A stretch of 64,000 bases of DNA from Paenibacillus sp. BSR1-1 (GCF_030403775.1 NZ_JAQMWQ010000003.1:310001-374000); one strand, 5' to 3'. Shown: positions 22,528 to 31,378, counted from the first letter of the stretch. Made by a program: numbers and translations. Notes: generated by a model from the letters alone, not told the origin.

Positions 22528-24195
22528 TTGGCAGCATCATGGTGGAAGAATTCAGTGGTATATCAAATCTATCCAAAAAGTTTTTATGATACATCAGGAA
22601 ATGGTACCGGGGATATCCAGGGTATAATCGAGAAGCTAGACTATTTAAAAAATCTTGGTGTCGATGTACTTTGGCTCACCCCTATTTATCAATCTCCACA
22701 GCGTGATAACGGTTATGATATAAGTGATTACTACCGGATTCACGAAGAATATGGAACAATGGAAGATTTTGATCGGCTGCTCGAAGAAACTCATAAACGC
22801 GGGCTTAAAATCATTATGGATATTGTCATCAACCATACGTCAACTGAACATGAATGGTTTAAACAAGCAAAATCCTCCAAGGATAACCCCTATAGAGACT
22901 TCTATATTTGGAAGGAAGGCGAAAACGGCATGCCTCCGACAAATTGGGAATCAAAATTTGGCGGTTCTGCTTGGGAATATGATCAGACAACAGGGCAATA
23001 TTACCTTCATTTATTCGATGTCACCCAGGCGGATTTAAACTGGGAAAATGAGCAAGTCCGTACTGCTCTATATGAAATGATGCATTTTTGGCTTAAGAAA
23101 GGTGTCGACGGCTTCCGGCTTGATGTGATAAATCTTATTTCCAAGGACCAGCAATTTCCTCAGGATGACAGTGACGGACGCAAGTTTTATACTGATGGCC
23201 CGAGGATTCATGAGTTTCTTCATGAAATGAATGAAAAGGTTTTTTCAAAATACGATATCATGACGGTTGGTGAAATGTCGTCAACGTCCATTGATAACTG
23301 TATAGGGTATACCAACCCTGATCGTGAAGAGTTAAACATGATTTTTAGTTTTCATCATTTAAAAGTAGACTATCCGAATGGGGATAAATGGACGAAGGCG
23401 GAATTTGACTTTCAGGCCTTAAAGCAAATTCTTTCAAAGTGGCAGGTGGAAATGAATGAAGGCGGCGGCTGGAATGCCCTTTTCTGGTGCAACCATGACC
23501 AGCCTCGTGCAGTATCCCGTTTCGGTGATGACAAAAAATATTATAAAGAGTCGGCTAAAATGCTGGCAACAGCTTTGCATATGATGCAAGGAACCCCTTA
23601 TATTTATCAAGGGGAAGAATTCGGAATGACTAATCCAGACTTTGATTCGATTGACGAATACCGCGATGTTGAATCGATCAATATTTATAGCATCAAGAAA
23701 AATGAAGGCCTGGCTGAACTAGAAATTATCGAAGTCCTTAAGCAAAAATCCCGGGATAACTCTAGAACTCCAGTTCAATGGAATGATAGTTTTCATGCAG
23801 GTTTTACGACGGGAACTCCTTGGATTGAAACTGCGGACAATTATCCAGAGATTAATGCTGAGAACGCACTTCTGGATCCGTCATCCATCTTCTATCACTA
23901 TCAAAAGCTAATTCACTTAAGGAAAAAATATGATGTGATAACGAACGGCAATTTCGAGTTAATTTTAGATCAGGATGATGAAATATTTGCTTACGTAAGG
24001 GAAAATGGACCGGAAAAATTACTGGTCATAAACAATTTTTATGGAAACGAAAAATTAATCACCCTCCCTGCCCATTTGCATCTTGATGATTATATTAGTG
24101 AAATGTTAATCTCAAACTATACAGATTCCCCTCCATTAAAAAGGGAAATCCAGCTGCGGCCATATGAGTCGTTTGTGTATCACCTGAAAAAATGA
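22528..24195 (+). CDS. treA: Trehalose-6-phosphate hydrolase (phosphotrehalase)
   Basis: This cytoplasmic GH13 enzyme splits trehalose 6-phosphate into glucose and glucose 6-phosphate. Visible motifs are WWKNSVVYQIYPKSFYD, MDIVINHTSTEH, GFRLDVINLI (nucleophile Asp), TVGEMSS (acid Glu) and FWCNHDQPR (transition-state Asp). The open frame begins at TTG 22489, but AGGTGG at 22513-22518 is spaced for TTG 22528, which gives the family's usual N-terminus and 555 residues. It lies 73 bases after treP in the same operon. Confidence 0.94.
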   Translation: MAASWWKNSVVYQIYPKSFYDTSGNGTGDIQGIIEKLDYLKNLGVDVLWLTPIYQSPQRDNGYDISDYYRIHEEYGTMEDFDRLLEETHKRGLKIIMDIVINHTSTEHEWFKQAKSSKDNPYRDFYIWKEGENGMPPTNWESKFGGSAWEYDQTTGQYYLHLFDVTQADLNWENEQVRTALYEMMHFWLKKGVDGFRLDVINLISKDQQFPQDDSDGRKFYTDGPRIHEFLHEMNEKVFSKYDIMTVGEMSSTSIDNCIGYTNPDREELNMIFSFHHLKVDYPNGDKWTKAEFDFQALKQILSKWQVEMNEGGGWNALFWCNHDQPRAVSRFGDDKKYYKESAKMLATALHMMQGTPYIYQGEEFGMTNPDFDSIDEYRDVESINIYSIKKNEGLAELEIIEVLKQKSRDNSRTPVQWNDSFHAGFTTGTPWIETADNYPEINAENALLDPSSIFYHYQKLIHLRKKYDVITNGNFELILDQDDEIFAYVRENGPEKLLVINNFYGNEKLITLPAHLHLDDYISEMLISNYTDSPPLKREIQLRPYESFVYHLKK

Positions 24196-24209
24196 ACGGA
24201 GAGGTCAAC

Positions 24210-24923
24210 ATGACGAACAAGTATCTAACCATTTATAACACTATTGTCGAGCAAATAAAGAGCGGTGAAATTCCACCGCAGACGCTTCTCCCTTCTGAGA
24301 ATGAATTATCCGAACAATTCAATACCTCCAGGGAAACGATTAGAAAAGCGTTGAATTTGCTGTCGCAAAATGGCTATATTCAAAAAGTTAGAGGCAAAGG
24401 TTCGATTGTGATTGATCTTTCGAAGTTTGATTTTCCCATTTCGGGCTTGGTCAGCTTTAAAGAGCTGGCACAAAAAATGGGCCGAAAACCAAAAACGATT
24501 GTGAATGAGTTTTGCTTAATCAAACCCGAAACCTATATTCGCCAGCAACTTCACCTTTCAAGCAAAGACCTCGTTTGGAAAGTAGTTAGAACGCGAGAAA
24601 TGGGCGGAGAAAAAATTATTTTAGATAAAGACTTCTTAAGTAAAAAGAATGTTCCCCATTTAACTGAGGAAATTTGTGCGGATTCCATTTATCAGTATCT
24701 TGAAAACGACCTAAACATGACCATCAGTTTTGCTAGAAAAGAAATTGTCGTAGAAGAACCTACCAACGAGGATCGGACCCTTCTGGATTTGGAGGGCTTT
24801 CATAATATCGTTGTGATCAAAAACTATGTCTATTTAGATGATGCAAGCCTTTTCCAATACACAGAATCAAGGCACCGTCCTGATAAATTCCGTTTTGTTG
24901 ACTTTGCGCGAAGATCACGGTAA
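24210..24923 (+). CDS. treR: Trehalose operon repressor, GntR family
   Basis: The 237-residue regulator has a GntR winged helix at residues 1-70 (LPSENELSEQFNTSRETIRK, then GYIQKVRGKGSIV) and a UTRA effector domain behind it. In B. subtilis TreR binds paired palindromes upstream of treP and is released by trehalose 6-phosphate; matching palindromes at 20883 and 20920 support this here. The frame extends to an ATG at 24192 that overlaps the treA stop, but GGAG at 24197 is spaced for ATG 24210. Last gene of the operon. Confidence 0.93.
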   Translation: MTNKYLTIYNTIVEQIKSGEIPPQTLLPSENELSEQFNTSRETIRKALNLLSQNGYIQKVRGKGSIVIDLSKFDFPISGLVSFKELAQKMGRKPKTIVNEFCLIKPETYIRQQLHLSSKDLVWKVVRTREMGGEKIILDKDFLSKKNVPHLTEEICADSIYQYLENDLNMTISFARKEIVVEEPTNEDRTLLDLEGFHNIVVIKNYVYLDDASLFQYTESRHRPDKFRFVDFARRSR

Positions 24924-24926
24924 ATC

Positions 24927-24966
24927 AAAAGGAGACCCCTAATATTTCAAATGGGATCTCCTTTTT
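24927..24966 (+). terminator. tre operon terminator
   Basis: AAAAGGAGA with CCC on the left and GGG with TCTCCTTTTT on the right form an imperfect stem with a 13-base loop and a T tract. Confidence 0.75.
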
Positions 24967-24975
24967 CATATTTTT

Positions 24976-26526
24976 TTAGGCATGGTTCCCTGCTAAATAA
25001 TCTTTCAAAGCGAATTGCAGTGTCCCTTTGAAATCCGCTACCTGGTCCAAATTTATACCCAAATGAATCAATATCTTAACTATTTCTCCACGTAACCCCG
25101 TTACAACTGTTTTACACCCCATCATGGCTATGCCATTAATAAGATTCATTAATGAACGAGCGACTTCGGATTCCATCTGAGCAACACCCGAAAAGTCAAT
25201 GATGAGTGTTTGGATATGTGAATTTCCTATCTCTGAAATAGCTTTGTCTTCAATTGTTGAAACACGGTAGCTATCAATCTGCCCGATGAGCGGTAAAATG
25301 CAAATATTAGAAGAGATTGGTATAATCGGAACAGAAAGATTTTCTACTAATTTTCTTTGGGATTCTAGCAGTTCATCCTTATATTTGGTATAACTGATGA
25401 AAAAATAGTTTAGAAACTGATCGATCATTTGATTAATATTTTTTTCAAGTGTGAAGAATTCTTCTAAATCCGACATAGAATTCGTGCTTGCTTTGTAATT
25501 ATAAAGAAAATCCCATAATGTTCTGCGAATGGCTTGAACCCACTCAAGCTTAAAGGCAATTGTTAAAGAATACCTTGCCCATGCCACACCTTCCTGTTTG
25601 GCAAAGGAGATTAATTCATGCTCTCTTCCTTCTACAACAAACATGGCTAGTTTGTGTGCATTTTTTAAAAGATTGATATTGCCCAATGTATGTATTTCTT
25701 CAATTTTATCTCTCACATTAATTGCTTCATTTAATAAACAATTTTCAAATTTTGCTCGATTAGCGACAAAAAAATCCTTTAACGTACTACTTTCTACCAC
25801 ATCAAGCTCCAACCTTTTCACACCTCTTTTTTGTAAGTTAAATTGTTTGGGCAATCGAATTGTAAAGGTTGTCCCCTTTTTTTCCTCGCTGTCAATATGG
25901 ATTTTCCCCCCATGCTGATAGACCACAGAAAACACTTGAGTTAATCCCATACCTGTTCCGTGATCCTTTGTGGTATAAAAAGGAGTACCAAGTAAAGACA
26001 ATTTTTCTGTTGGGATTCCAACTCCGGTATCTTTAATACTGACTATCAGTTCATCATGAGCTGCAAAATGACTAATCGTTAACTTTCCATTCCCTTCAAT
26101 TGATTCAATGGCATTTTTTATCAGATTGAAGAAAGCTTTTTTAAATTGATTTTTCTTCCCATAAATCGTATAGTCCGTGTCTTTAAATTGAGTGACTACC
26201 TGAATATGGTATAATTTGTCTTGAAATAAATTAAGGATGGACTCAAGCTCTACTGCAAGGTGAAAAGATTGCTTCTCTTCTTCTTCCTGATCCGGCTTAG
26301 AAACTTGAAGAAGATTATTTAAAGTTGTTAAAGCATTATCCAATTCTGTTTGTGCAATATTGACATAATCTGATTTGTTCTCATGTTCAAGGAGTTGTAA
26401 AAAACCCTTTACTGCCGTTAGCGGATTTCGAACTTCATGTGCAATACCAGCAGCAATTTGTCCTACAGATGCTAGTTGGCTTAAATGATTATTACTATCT
26501 AACTGCCTTTGATACGTGTCCTTCAC
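24976..26526 (-). CDS. Soluble histidine kinase fused to RsbR-like STAS domain
   Basis: Domains in order: HisKA with phospho-His in GIAHEVRNPLTAVKGFLQLL (His near residue 30); HATPase with N box NLIKNAIES, G1 box DTGVGIP and G2 box GTGMGL (about residues 110-230); a helical middle region of about 160 residues; and a C-terminal STAS domain (about 400-510: IIDFSGVAQMESEVARSLMN, KTVVTGLRGEIVKIL). The kinase half is like sporulation kinases of the KinA/KinB group, and the STAS half like RsbR stressosome proteins. No membrane segment or PAS sensor is present, and no response regulator is adjacent. The combination suggests a link between phosphorelay and stressosome signalling; this is inference. 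Start GTG 26526. Confidence 0.82.
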   Translation of the reverse strand: MKDTYQRQLDSNNHLSQLASVGQIAAGIAHEVRNPLTAVKGFLQLLEHENKSDYVNIAQTELDNALTTLNNLLQVSKPDQEEEEKQSFHLAVELESILNLFQDKLYHIQVVTQFKDTDYTIYGKKNQFKKAFFNLIKNAIESIEGNGKLTISHFAAHDELIVSIKDTGVGIPTEKLSLLGTPFYTTKDHGTGMGLTQVFSVVYQHGGKIHIDSEEKKGTTFTIRLPKQFNLQKRGVKRLELDVVESSTLKDFFVANRAKFENCLLNEAINVRDKIEEIHTLGNINLLKNAHKLAMFVVEGREHELISFAKQEGVAWARYSLTIAFKLEWVQAIRRTLWDFLYNYKASTNSMSDLEEFFTLEKNINQMIDQFLNYFFISYTKYKDELLESQRKLVENLSVPIIPISSNICILPLIGQIDSYRVSTIEDKAISEIGNSHIQTLIIDFSGVAQMESEVARSLMNLINGIAMMGCKTVVTGLRGEIVKILIHLGINLDQVADFKGTLQFALKDYLAGNHA

Positions 26527-26660
26527 AATGACAATACCCTTTCTTTTATTACAAATTTTCTACTGCCTTAAAACAAATTCAATTATTTAGTATTTCTAAA
26601 TAATTTTACCAAAATTTTCAGAAAATTAATAGGTTAAATATTCCTAGTACTATATAAATT

Positions 26661-26690
26661 TTGAAAAAAGCACCCTTATTTAGGTAAAAT
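26661..26690 (+). promoter_or_regulatory. Sigma-A promoter for the SRAP gene
   Basis: TTGAAA (26661-26666), an 18-base spacer and TAAAAT (26685-26690) lie just upstream of the start. No LexA box was seen near it. Confidence 0.6.
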
Positions 26691-26718
26691 AATTGTAATT
26701 AGTTATGGGGGGATGAGT

Positions 26719-27396
26719 ATGTGCGGCCGGTTCACATTAACAACGAGTGTCGAGGAAATTATTGAAAGGTTTTTGATCGATTCTTTTTTAGAAGAAGAAT
26801 TATTTTCGCCCAGCTATAATATTGCCCCCTCCCAGTCCGTCTTGGCGGTCATTAATGATGGAACTTCAAACCGAATGGGCTTTTTAAAATGGGGGTTGAT
26901 TCCACCCTGGGCAAAAGACATGTCCATTGCCAATAAAATGATTAATGCTCGAGCTGAAACCTTAGCTGAAAAGCCAAGTTTCAAAAATGCTTTTAAGAAG
27001 AAACGCTGTTTAATCCTCGCCGATAGCTTTTATGAATGGAAGCGTCATGAAGATAAAACGAAGACCCCGATGCGGATTAAACTTAAAACTGAGGAATTGT
27101 TCGCGATGGCAGGCCTTTGGGAGCAATGGAAATCACCAGAGGGTAAAGCTATTTTCTCCTGCTCGGTTATAACCACGACTCCCAATGATTTAATGGCAGA
27201 TATTCATGATCGGATGCCGGTAATTTTAAAGCCTGAGGATGAAAATACCTGGATCAATCCCACTATTTCCGATGCAAACTTTTTAAAACAATTCCTAGTG
27301 CCGTTTGATCAAAATCTTATGGAGGCTTATGAGGTTTCCTCACAAGTTAATTCTCCTAAAAATAACAGCATTGATCTTATACAAAAAATTTGTTAA
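26719..27396 (+). CDS. SRAP family DNA-protein crosslink protein, YedK/HMCES-like
   Basis: The protein has the SRAP fold, which caps abasic sites in single-stranded DNA by a covalent bond through its second residue, a cysteine. The frame is open from ATG 26713 (MSMCGRF), but the chemistry needs Cys directly after the initiator Met, and GGGGGG at 26707-26712 fits ATG 26719, giving MCGRFTLTTS. Other motifs are PSYNIAPSQSVLAV, MINARAETLAEKPSF and CLILADSFYEWKR (catalytic Glu), with HDRMPVIL near the end (catalytic His). 225 residues, normal length. Confidence 0.93.
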   Translation: MCGRFTLTTSVEEIIERFLIDSFLEEELFSPSYNIAPSQSVLAVINDGTSNRMGFLKWGLIPPWAKDMSIANKMINARAETLAEKPSFKNAFKKKRCLILADSFYEWKRHEDKTKTPMRIKLKTEELFAMAGLWEQWKSPEGKAIFSCSVITTTPNDLMADIHDRMPVILKPEDENTWINPTISDANFLKQFLVPFDQNLMEAYEVSSQVNSPKNNSIDLIQKIC

Positions 27397-27482
27397 AAAT
27401 TTTTTAAAAATGGACATGTTCACTACATGCAAGTCCATGCTTGTTCATAAGATGTATTACCCATAAAAGTTTTCCTTCTTTG

Positions 27483-27510
27483 GAAAGTGGTTACGCCACT
27501 TTCTTTTTTT
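27483..27510 (+). terminator. SRAP gene terminator
   Basis: GAAAGTGG and CCACTTTC around TTACG, followed by a T run. Confidence 0.85.
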
Positions 27511-27575
27511 ATTTTCCTCCCAATTAAAATCCCTTATAATGGATAAAGGATTGGAAAATGGAGAGGAGAATTTGG

Positions 27576-28193
27576 ATGGATCAGTTGGTCAATAAATTTC
27601 GGAATATTCCCACAACGTGCATTTCAGATGCTATGGAGGGATTAAACAACCTTCACCCTTCAATTAAACCGCTTAAGGAAGAATATAAGCTGGCTGGACG
27701 AGCCCTCACGGTTAAAATTCCTGTTGGCGACAACCTGGCCGTCCTAAAGGCAATCCGGGAAGCTAAGCCTGGCGATATTTTGGTTGTAGATGCAAAAGGA
27801 GATCAATATCGGGCGATTGCGGGAGATTTTGTCGTTGGTATGGCACAAACTCTTGGTATTAGCGGAATCGTTGTGGACGGTGTGATACGTGACATCGTTG
27901 GAATCCAACAATTGAACTTTCCTGTCTTCTCTAAAGGAACTGCCGTTGCTGCAAGTGGAAAAGCTGGAGTTGGGGAAATTAATGTTCCAATTTCATGCGG
28001 CGGTACTGCAGTCAATCCAGGAGATATCATCGTTGGCGATGCCGATGGTGTCGTTGTTATCCCTCAAACAATCGAACAAAAAGTATTAACAAAATCTCTT
28101 GATAAATTTAAAAAGGACCAAGCTAGAGAAGCTGCTATTACCGGCAACCGGGAAGCGATTATTAAATACTTGGATGAAATGTTATCAAAATAA
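27576..28193 (+). CDS. RraA-like family protein (aldolase/decarboxylase-like)
   Basis: About 205 residues of the RraA/HMG-aldolase-like fold: TTCISDAMEGLNNLHPSIKP, AGRALTVKIPVGDNLA, KPGDILVVDAKGD, AIAGDFVVGMAQTLGISGIV and VVDGVIRDIVGIQQLNFPVF. The metal-proximal Arg-Asp pair of class II aldolases is seen in GVIRDI. The family includes the RNase E inhibitor RraA of E. coli, oxaloacetate decarboxylases and 4-hydroxy-4-methyl-2-oxoglutarate aldolases; the metabolic role is more likely in a Bacillus. AGAGGAG supports ATG 27576 instead of the upstream ATG at 27558. Confidence 0.85.
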   Translation: MDQLVNKFRNIPTTCISDAMEGLNNLHPSIKPLKEEYKLAGRALTVKIPVGDNLAVLKAIREAKPGDILVVDAKGDQYRAIAGDFVVGMAQTLGISGIVVDGVIRDIVGIQQLNFPVFSKGTAVAASGKAGVGEINVPISCGGTAVNPGDIIVGDADGVVVIPQTIEQKVLTKSLDKFKKDQAREAAITGNREAIIKYLDEMLSK

Positions 28194-28198
28194 TGCCA

Positions 28199-28228
28199 AA
28201 ACCCCTTTTCCATAATGGTTAAGGGGTT
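28199..28228. terminator. Weak convergent terminator
   Basis: AACCCCTT and AAGGGGTT enclose a 14-base loop between two convergent genes. T tracts on both strands are short. Confidence 0.5.
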
Positions 28229-28233
28229 GATTA

Positions 28234-28728
28234 CTATAATTTCATATGTAAAATGTACATCGGTCCCTGCCGGCCCATAGCTCGAATTCCTTCATCAATA
28301 AAGCCGCATTTTTTATAGACATGCTGAGCAATGGTATTTATTTGGTTAACAGCAAGGATAATTTCATTTTTTCCTGGAAAATGCTCTTTCACGAATGCAG
28401 GCAATAATTCTAAAGAACTCTGAGCAATTCCTTTACCTTGAAAGGATGAATCCACTGAATAAGCTCTCAAAAGCAGAGCCTGCTTATTATCAGAATAATC
28501 CTTCACCCCATTCCAGCCATGGAGGACGAAAAAACCTGCAAGCTTATCTTCATAAAGAATCAATATGGGAACACGCTCTTCTTCATTTTCACATGCGTGA
28601 ATGGCATCTATTGGATGTGCAGTGAATCTGGACTGTTCCTGAGACAAATAATAATTTGCAAACAAGGTTAAATTCTCAGGTTGATAAAATTCTAAACGGG
28701 TTATACCCTTCGATATGGATTGTTCCAT
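28234..28728 (-). CDS. GNAT family N-acetyltransferase
   Basis: A 164-residue GNAT enzyme: LLLRAYSVDSSFQGKGIAQS carries the acetyl-CoA loop (QGKGIA), followed by NEIILAVNQINTIAQHVYKK and CGFIDEGIRAMGRQGPMYIL. It resembles spermidine/spermine acetyltransferase-type proteins of Bacilli, but the substrate cannot be fixed. Start ATG 28728 with a G-rich Shine-Dalgarno. Convergent with the RraA-like gene. Confidence 0.83.
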   Translation of the reverse strand: MEQSISKGITRLEFYQPENLTLFANYYLSQEQSRFTAHPIDAIHACENEEERVPILILYEDKLAGFFVLHGWNGVKDYSDNKQALLLRAYSVDSSFQGKGIAQSSLELLPAFVKEHFPGKNEIILAVNQINTIAQHVYKKCGFIDEGIRAMGRQGPMYILHMKL

Positions 28729-28796
28729 CCCCTATTCCCCCCTTAAAAAGCTAGCCTTCCATTTGATAGTATATCAAATTGATATTGTATAATAAA

Positions 28797-28826
28797 TCAA
28801 AATAGTCCGAACCTTGTTCGGACTAT
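28797..28826 (-). terminator. Terminator of the cytochrome c gene
   Basis: ATAGTCCGAAC and GTTCGGACTAT with a three-base loop, followed on the minus strand by TTTGATTT. Confidence 0.75.
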
Positions 28827-28845
28827 ACCACAACTTAAGTATTCA

Positions 28846-29211
28846 TTATTTTTGATCCCATAAGTAACTTACTACAGCATCATATTCTTCTTTCGATAAT
28901 GAAGCTGGGGCTGATTTTGGCATATTCTTTGAAATGAAAGCTTGTAAATCTTCCTTCGTTTTAAAATCTGTATGGATTCTGTTCGCATCGAGTACTTTTT
29001 GACCACCTGTAATGTTGCCAGAACTATGGCAGGTTATACAGCTTTTTTGAAATACTTCATCCCCCGCTAAAGCAGTCGCCGGTTTACTCTCTTCCTGTTT
29101 TGCAGGTTCTTTCGCTGGTTCCTTTGCGCTATCGCTGTCATCTTTGCCGCAAGCGCTCATTATACCAATCAAAAGAATAAAAAAAATGGCAAATCCAAAA
29201 ATCTTTTTCAA
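28846..29211 (-). CDS. Membrane-anchored cytochrome c-551-type lipoprotein
   Basis: About 121 residues: a lipoprotein signal (LKKIFGFAIFFILLIG followed by the lipobox IMSAC), a charged low-complexity linker (KEPAKEPAKQEESKP), and a small cytochrome c domain with CITCH haem attachment and a likely Met ligand in SKNMPKSAPASLS. It resembles CccB of B. subtilis, an electron carrier on the outer face of the membrane. The frame continues to 29295, but GAGGTGG precedes TTG 29211, which also places the signal peptide at the N-terminus. Single gene. Confidence 0.88.
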   Translation of the reverse strand: MKKIFGFAIFFILLIGIMSACGKDDSDSAKEPAKEPAKQEESKPATALAGDEVFQKSCITCHSSGNITGGQKVLDANRIHTDFKTKEDLQAFISKNMPKSAPASLSKEEYDAVVSYLWDQK

Positions 29212-29426
29212 GCCGCCACCTCGATTCTTATAGGTTCTTAGAATTGCAAAATAATCGGTAATTCCTAAATCCATATTATTGTAAAAGCTGTACAATTATT
29301 CCTATGCGCATAGTAAAAAATGGACATAAATCATTACGACAACAATAGGATAAAATACCTATATATTCCTTTGGAATGGGGATGTTATTAAATGAAACCT
29401 ATACCAATGAAAATGGAGATGACAAT

Positions 29427-29624
29427 ATGACCGACAGCAAACAAGCTCACGAAGAAGAACATCTTGAGGCTGCAGACCAAATTAATAGTTTGCATACTTA
29501 CAGCCTAGCAGCGAAAGATGATTCAATAAACACGACCGAGCACATCACAGCAAATACCCTTGCTGAACCTGCAAAAGCAGCAAATGATGCGGCGGAAAAT
29601 ATGGTGGAATCGAAAAACCAATAA
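29427..29624 (+). CDS. Small acidic hydrophilic protein, unknown
   Basis: From ATG 29427, behind GGAG, this gives 65 residues (MTDSKQAHEEEHLEAADQIN onward) rich in Ala, Glu, Asn and Asp, with no hydrophobic segment or Cys. A longer frame from 29376 is open but lacks a better ribosome site. I know no family. It may be a small spore- or stress-associated protein given its composition, but this is a guess. Confidence 0.5.
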   Translation: MTDSKQAHEEEHLEAADQINSLHTYSLAAKDDSINTTEHITANTLAEPAKAANDAAENMVESKNQ

Positions 29625-29720
29625 GAGAAATTTAAAAAAAAATATTCACCTTCCTAAAAATGTCATATCCTTCAGATCTGAACATAAAATAGAATATACG
29701 TTCGTAGGGAGGCGAGGATT

Positions 29721-30119
29721 TTGGTTAAACAATCCTTGATTACAGGTGAGATGTTAGTCAGGTATTACGAACTAAATAAACAGAAAAAAGAAATCGAGCT
29801 CGAAATGAATGCATTAAAAGATGCTTTTCAAAGTTATTTTAATCATTTAGTTGGCATTGACAATAAAGGCGAGATCACTATCAGCGGCTATAAGCTGCAA
29901 AGGCAAATTCGGAAAACGGAAAAATATCATGAAGTGGAAACAATTAAAAGATTAGAAGAATTAAAGATGAATGACCTCATCCAAGTCGTGAAAAAACCGG
30001 ATGATGTAAAAATCAAAGCTGCCCTTAATCTAGGATTTTTAAAAGGGGATCAGTTGGATGGCTGTATTATTACTACAACAACCCCTGCGATTTCTGTTAA
30101 GCCGATAACACCAAGATAA
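29721..30119 (+). CDS. Hypothetical protein with coiled-coil N-terminus
   Basis: The 132-residue protein starts at TTG 29721 behind GGGAGGCGAGG. It has a Lys/Glu-rich helix (ELNKQKKEIELEMNALKDAF) followed by an alpha/beta region (ITISGYKLQRQIRKTEKYHE) and a Thr/Pro-rich tail. It resembles no family I can name, and the length and strong ribosome site support a real gene. It stands alone before a terminator. Confidence 0.6.
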   Translation: MVKQSLITGEMLVRYYELNKQKKEIELEMNALKDAFQSYFNHLVGIDNKGEITISGYKLQRQIRKTEKYHEVETIKRLEELKMNDLIQVVKKPDDVKIKAALNLGFLKGDQLDGCIITTTTPAISVKPITPR

Positions 30120-30129
30120 ATTTTATCTC

Positions 30130-30169
30130 AAAAAAGGAATCTACATCTTTAATCTGTAGGTTCTTTTTT
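30130..30169 (+). terminator. Terminator after hypothetical gene
   Basis: AAAAAGGAATCTACA and TGTAGGTTCTTTTTT pair with one mismatch around a nine-base loop, followed by T. Confidence 0.78.
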
Positions 30170-30177
30170 CATTGGTG

Positions 30178-30350
30178 TTAAAGGCTATTTTCGCAAAGAT
30201 TGTTGTTTTTCGTATAGGTTCATCAACACGTATAACAATATTCTTCGTGGCATCTTTTCGCTAGAACATTTGCGAAAATTGCCTAGAAACTTTGTAAATG
30301 ACCTTTAATAAGTTCTAAAAGTGCAACAAAGTTTACGAAAAGAGCCTTAA
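30178..30350. repeat. MITE-like element with ~28-bp imperfect terminal inverted repeats
   Basis: The left end TTAAAGGCTATTTTCGCAAA and the reverse complement of the right end TTAAGGCTCTTTTCGTAAAC align over about 28 bases with one gap and a few mismatches. The inner 110 bases hold a second pair of related arms (TTTTCGC and GCGAAAA). There is no coding potential. This type of non-autonomous repeat is common in Bacilli. It fills the gap between the hypothetical gene and the esterase. Confidence 0.6.
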
Positions 30351-30391
30351 TAAATAATGGAGGATTTTCAAGAATGATGGAGAAATACATA

Positions 30392-30409
30392 TATGTAAAC
30401 ACTTACATA
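30392..30409 (+). promoter_or_regulatory. Palindromic operator-like site before the esterase
   Basis: TATGTAA ACAC TTACATA is a perfect 7-base inverted repeat with a 4-base centre, just ahead of the ribosome site. It has the form of a TetR-type operator; no such regulator is encoded next to it. Confidence 0.4.
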
Positions 30410-30433
30410 CCTTTTGAAAGGGGTTATTAGGAA

Positions 30434-31324
30434 ATGGCAAGTCAAGAAAGTTTGTTAGTTCGGCAGTATTTAAAGTCTTTTTCGTCCAACCAATCGGCAG
30501 AATTTAATCTAGAAGCAGCTCGGAATGGATTAGAGGCTTTATCTGGTTTAACTCCGGTTGCATCCGATATTAGCGTAGAAAAAACAGAAATCGAAGGAAT
30601 TCCAGCAGAATGGGTAGTGGCTCCAAATGCGGTTGTTGATCGTGTATTCCTTTACCTTCATGGCGGCGCCTACATTATGGGAAGCTGTAACACTCATCGG
30701 TTTTTAGCTTCTAAGCTTTCAAGATCTACTACTGCTCGTGTTTTAGTCCCTGAATATCGTCTTGCACCAGAAAATCCTTTCCCTGCAGCGGTTGAAGATG
30801 CGGTTAAAGTGTATCGCTCTTTAATTTCTTCGGGTATTTCTCCTGAACAAATCGTCATTGGCGGAGATTCAGCTGGCGGCGGTCTAACCTTATCAACGCT
30901 GTTAACGTTAAAGGCCGAAGGAGATAAATTGCCTGCCTTGGCTGTTCTTCTGTCTCCTTGGACGGATTTGGAAGGTACGGGGGAATCAATGGAAACTCGT
31001 GCAGCAGTTGACCCTTGGCTATCTCCTGATTCTTCTCGTGTTGTCCCGGCTTTATATATCGGTGATTTGGATCGTCGTCATCCGATTGTTTCACCAATTT
31101 ATGCTGATTTATCAGGTTTGCCGCCAATGCTTGTGCATGTCGGCAATGATGAAATCCTTTTAAGCGATTCGGCCCGCCTTGTTGACCGTGCCCGTGCAGC
31201 GGGAGTTGAAGTCAACTTTAAGGTTTGGGATGATATGTGGCATGTCTTCCAAACCTTCCAAATTCCTGAAGGCCAGCAATCAATCGATGAAATCGGCGAT
31301 TTTGTTGTAAATCAATTAGGGTAG
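30434..31324 (+). CDS. Alpha/beta hydrolase, HSL-type esterase
   Basis: This 296-residue hydrolase belongs to the hormone-sensitive-lipase family of carboxylesterases. The oxyanion motif is LYLHGGAYIMGS, the nucleophile Ser lies in IGGDSAGGGLTL (near residue 145), and the acid and His are in DEILLSDSARL and MWHVFQTF. PEYRLAPENPFPAAVEDAV is typical of the family. No signal peptide, so it is cytoplasmic. ATG 30434 follows AAGGGG, and it has its own terminator. The physiological ester is unknown. Confidence 0.92.
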   Translation: MASQESLLVRQYLKSFSSNQSAEFNLEAARNGLEALSGLTPVASDISVEKTEIEGIPAEWVVAPNAVVDRVFLYLHGGAYIMGSCNTHRFLASKLSRSTTARVLVPEYRLAPENPFPAAVEDAVKVYRSLISSGISPEQIVIGGDSAGGGLTLSTLLTLKAEGDKLPALAVLLSPWTDLEGTGESMETRAAVDPWLSPDSSRVVPALYIGDLDRRHPIVSPIYADLSGLPPMLVHVGNDEILLSDSARLVDRARAAGVEVNFKVWDDMWHVFQTFQIPEGQQSIDEIGDFVVNQLG

Positions 31325-31333
31325 TAATAAAAG

Positions 31334-31370
31334 GAACGCTTGGAATTTCAATCCGAAGCGTTCTTTTTTT
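31334..31370 (+). terminator. Esterase terminator
   Basis: GAACGCTT and AAGCGTTC flank a loop with a further GGA/TCC pairing, followed by seven T residues. Confidence 0.85.
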
Positions 31371-31378
31371 TGGTTGTA

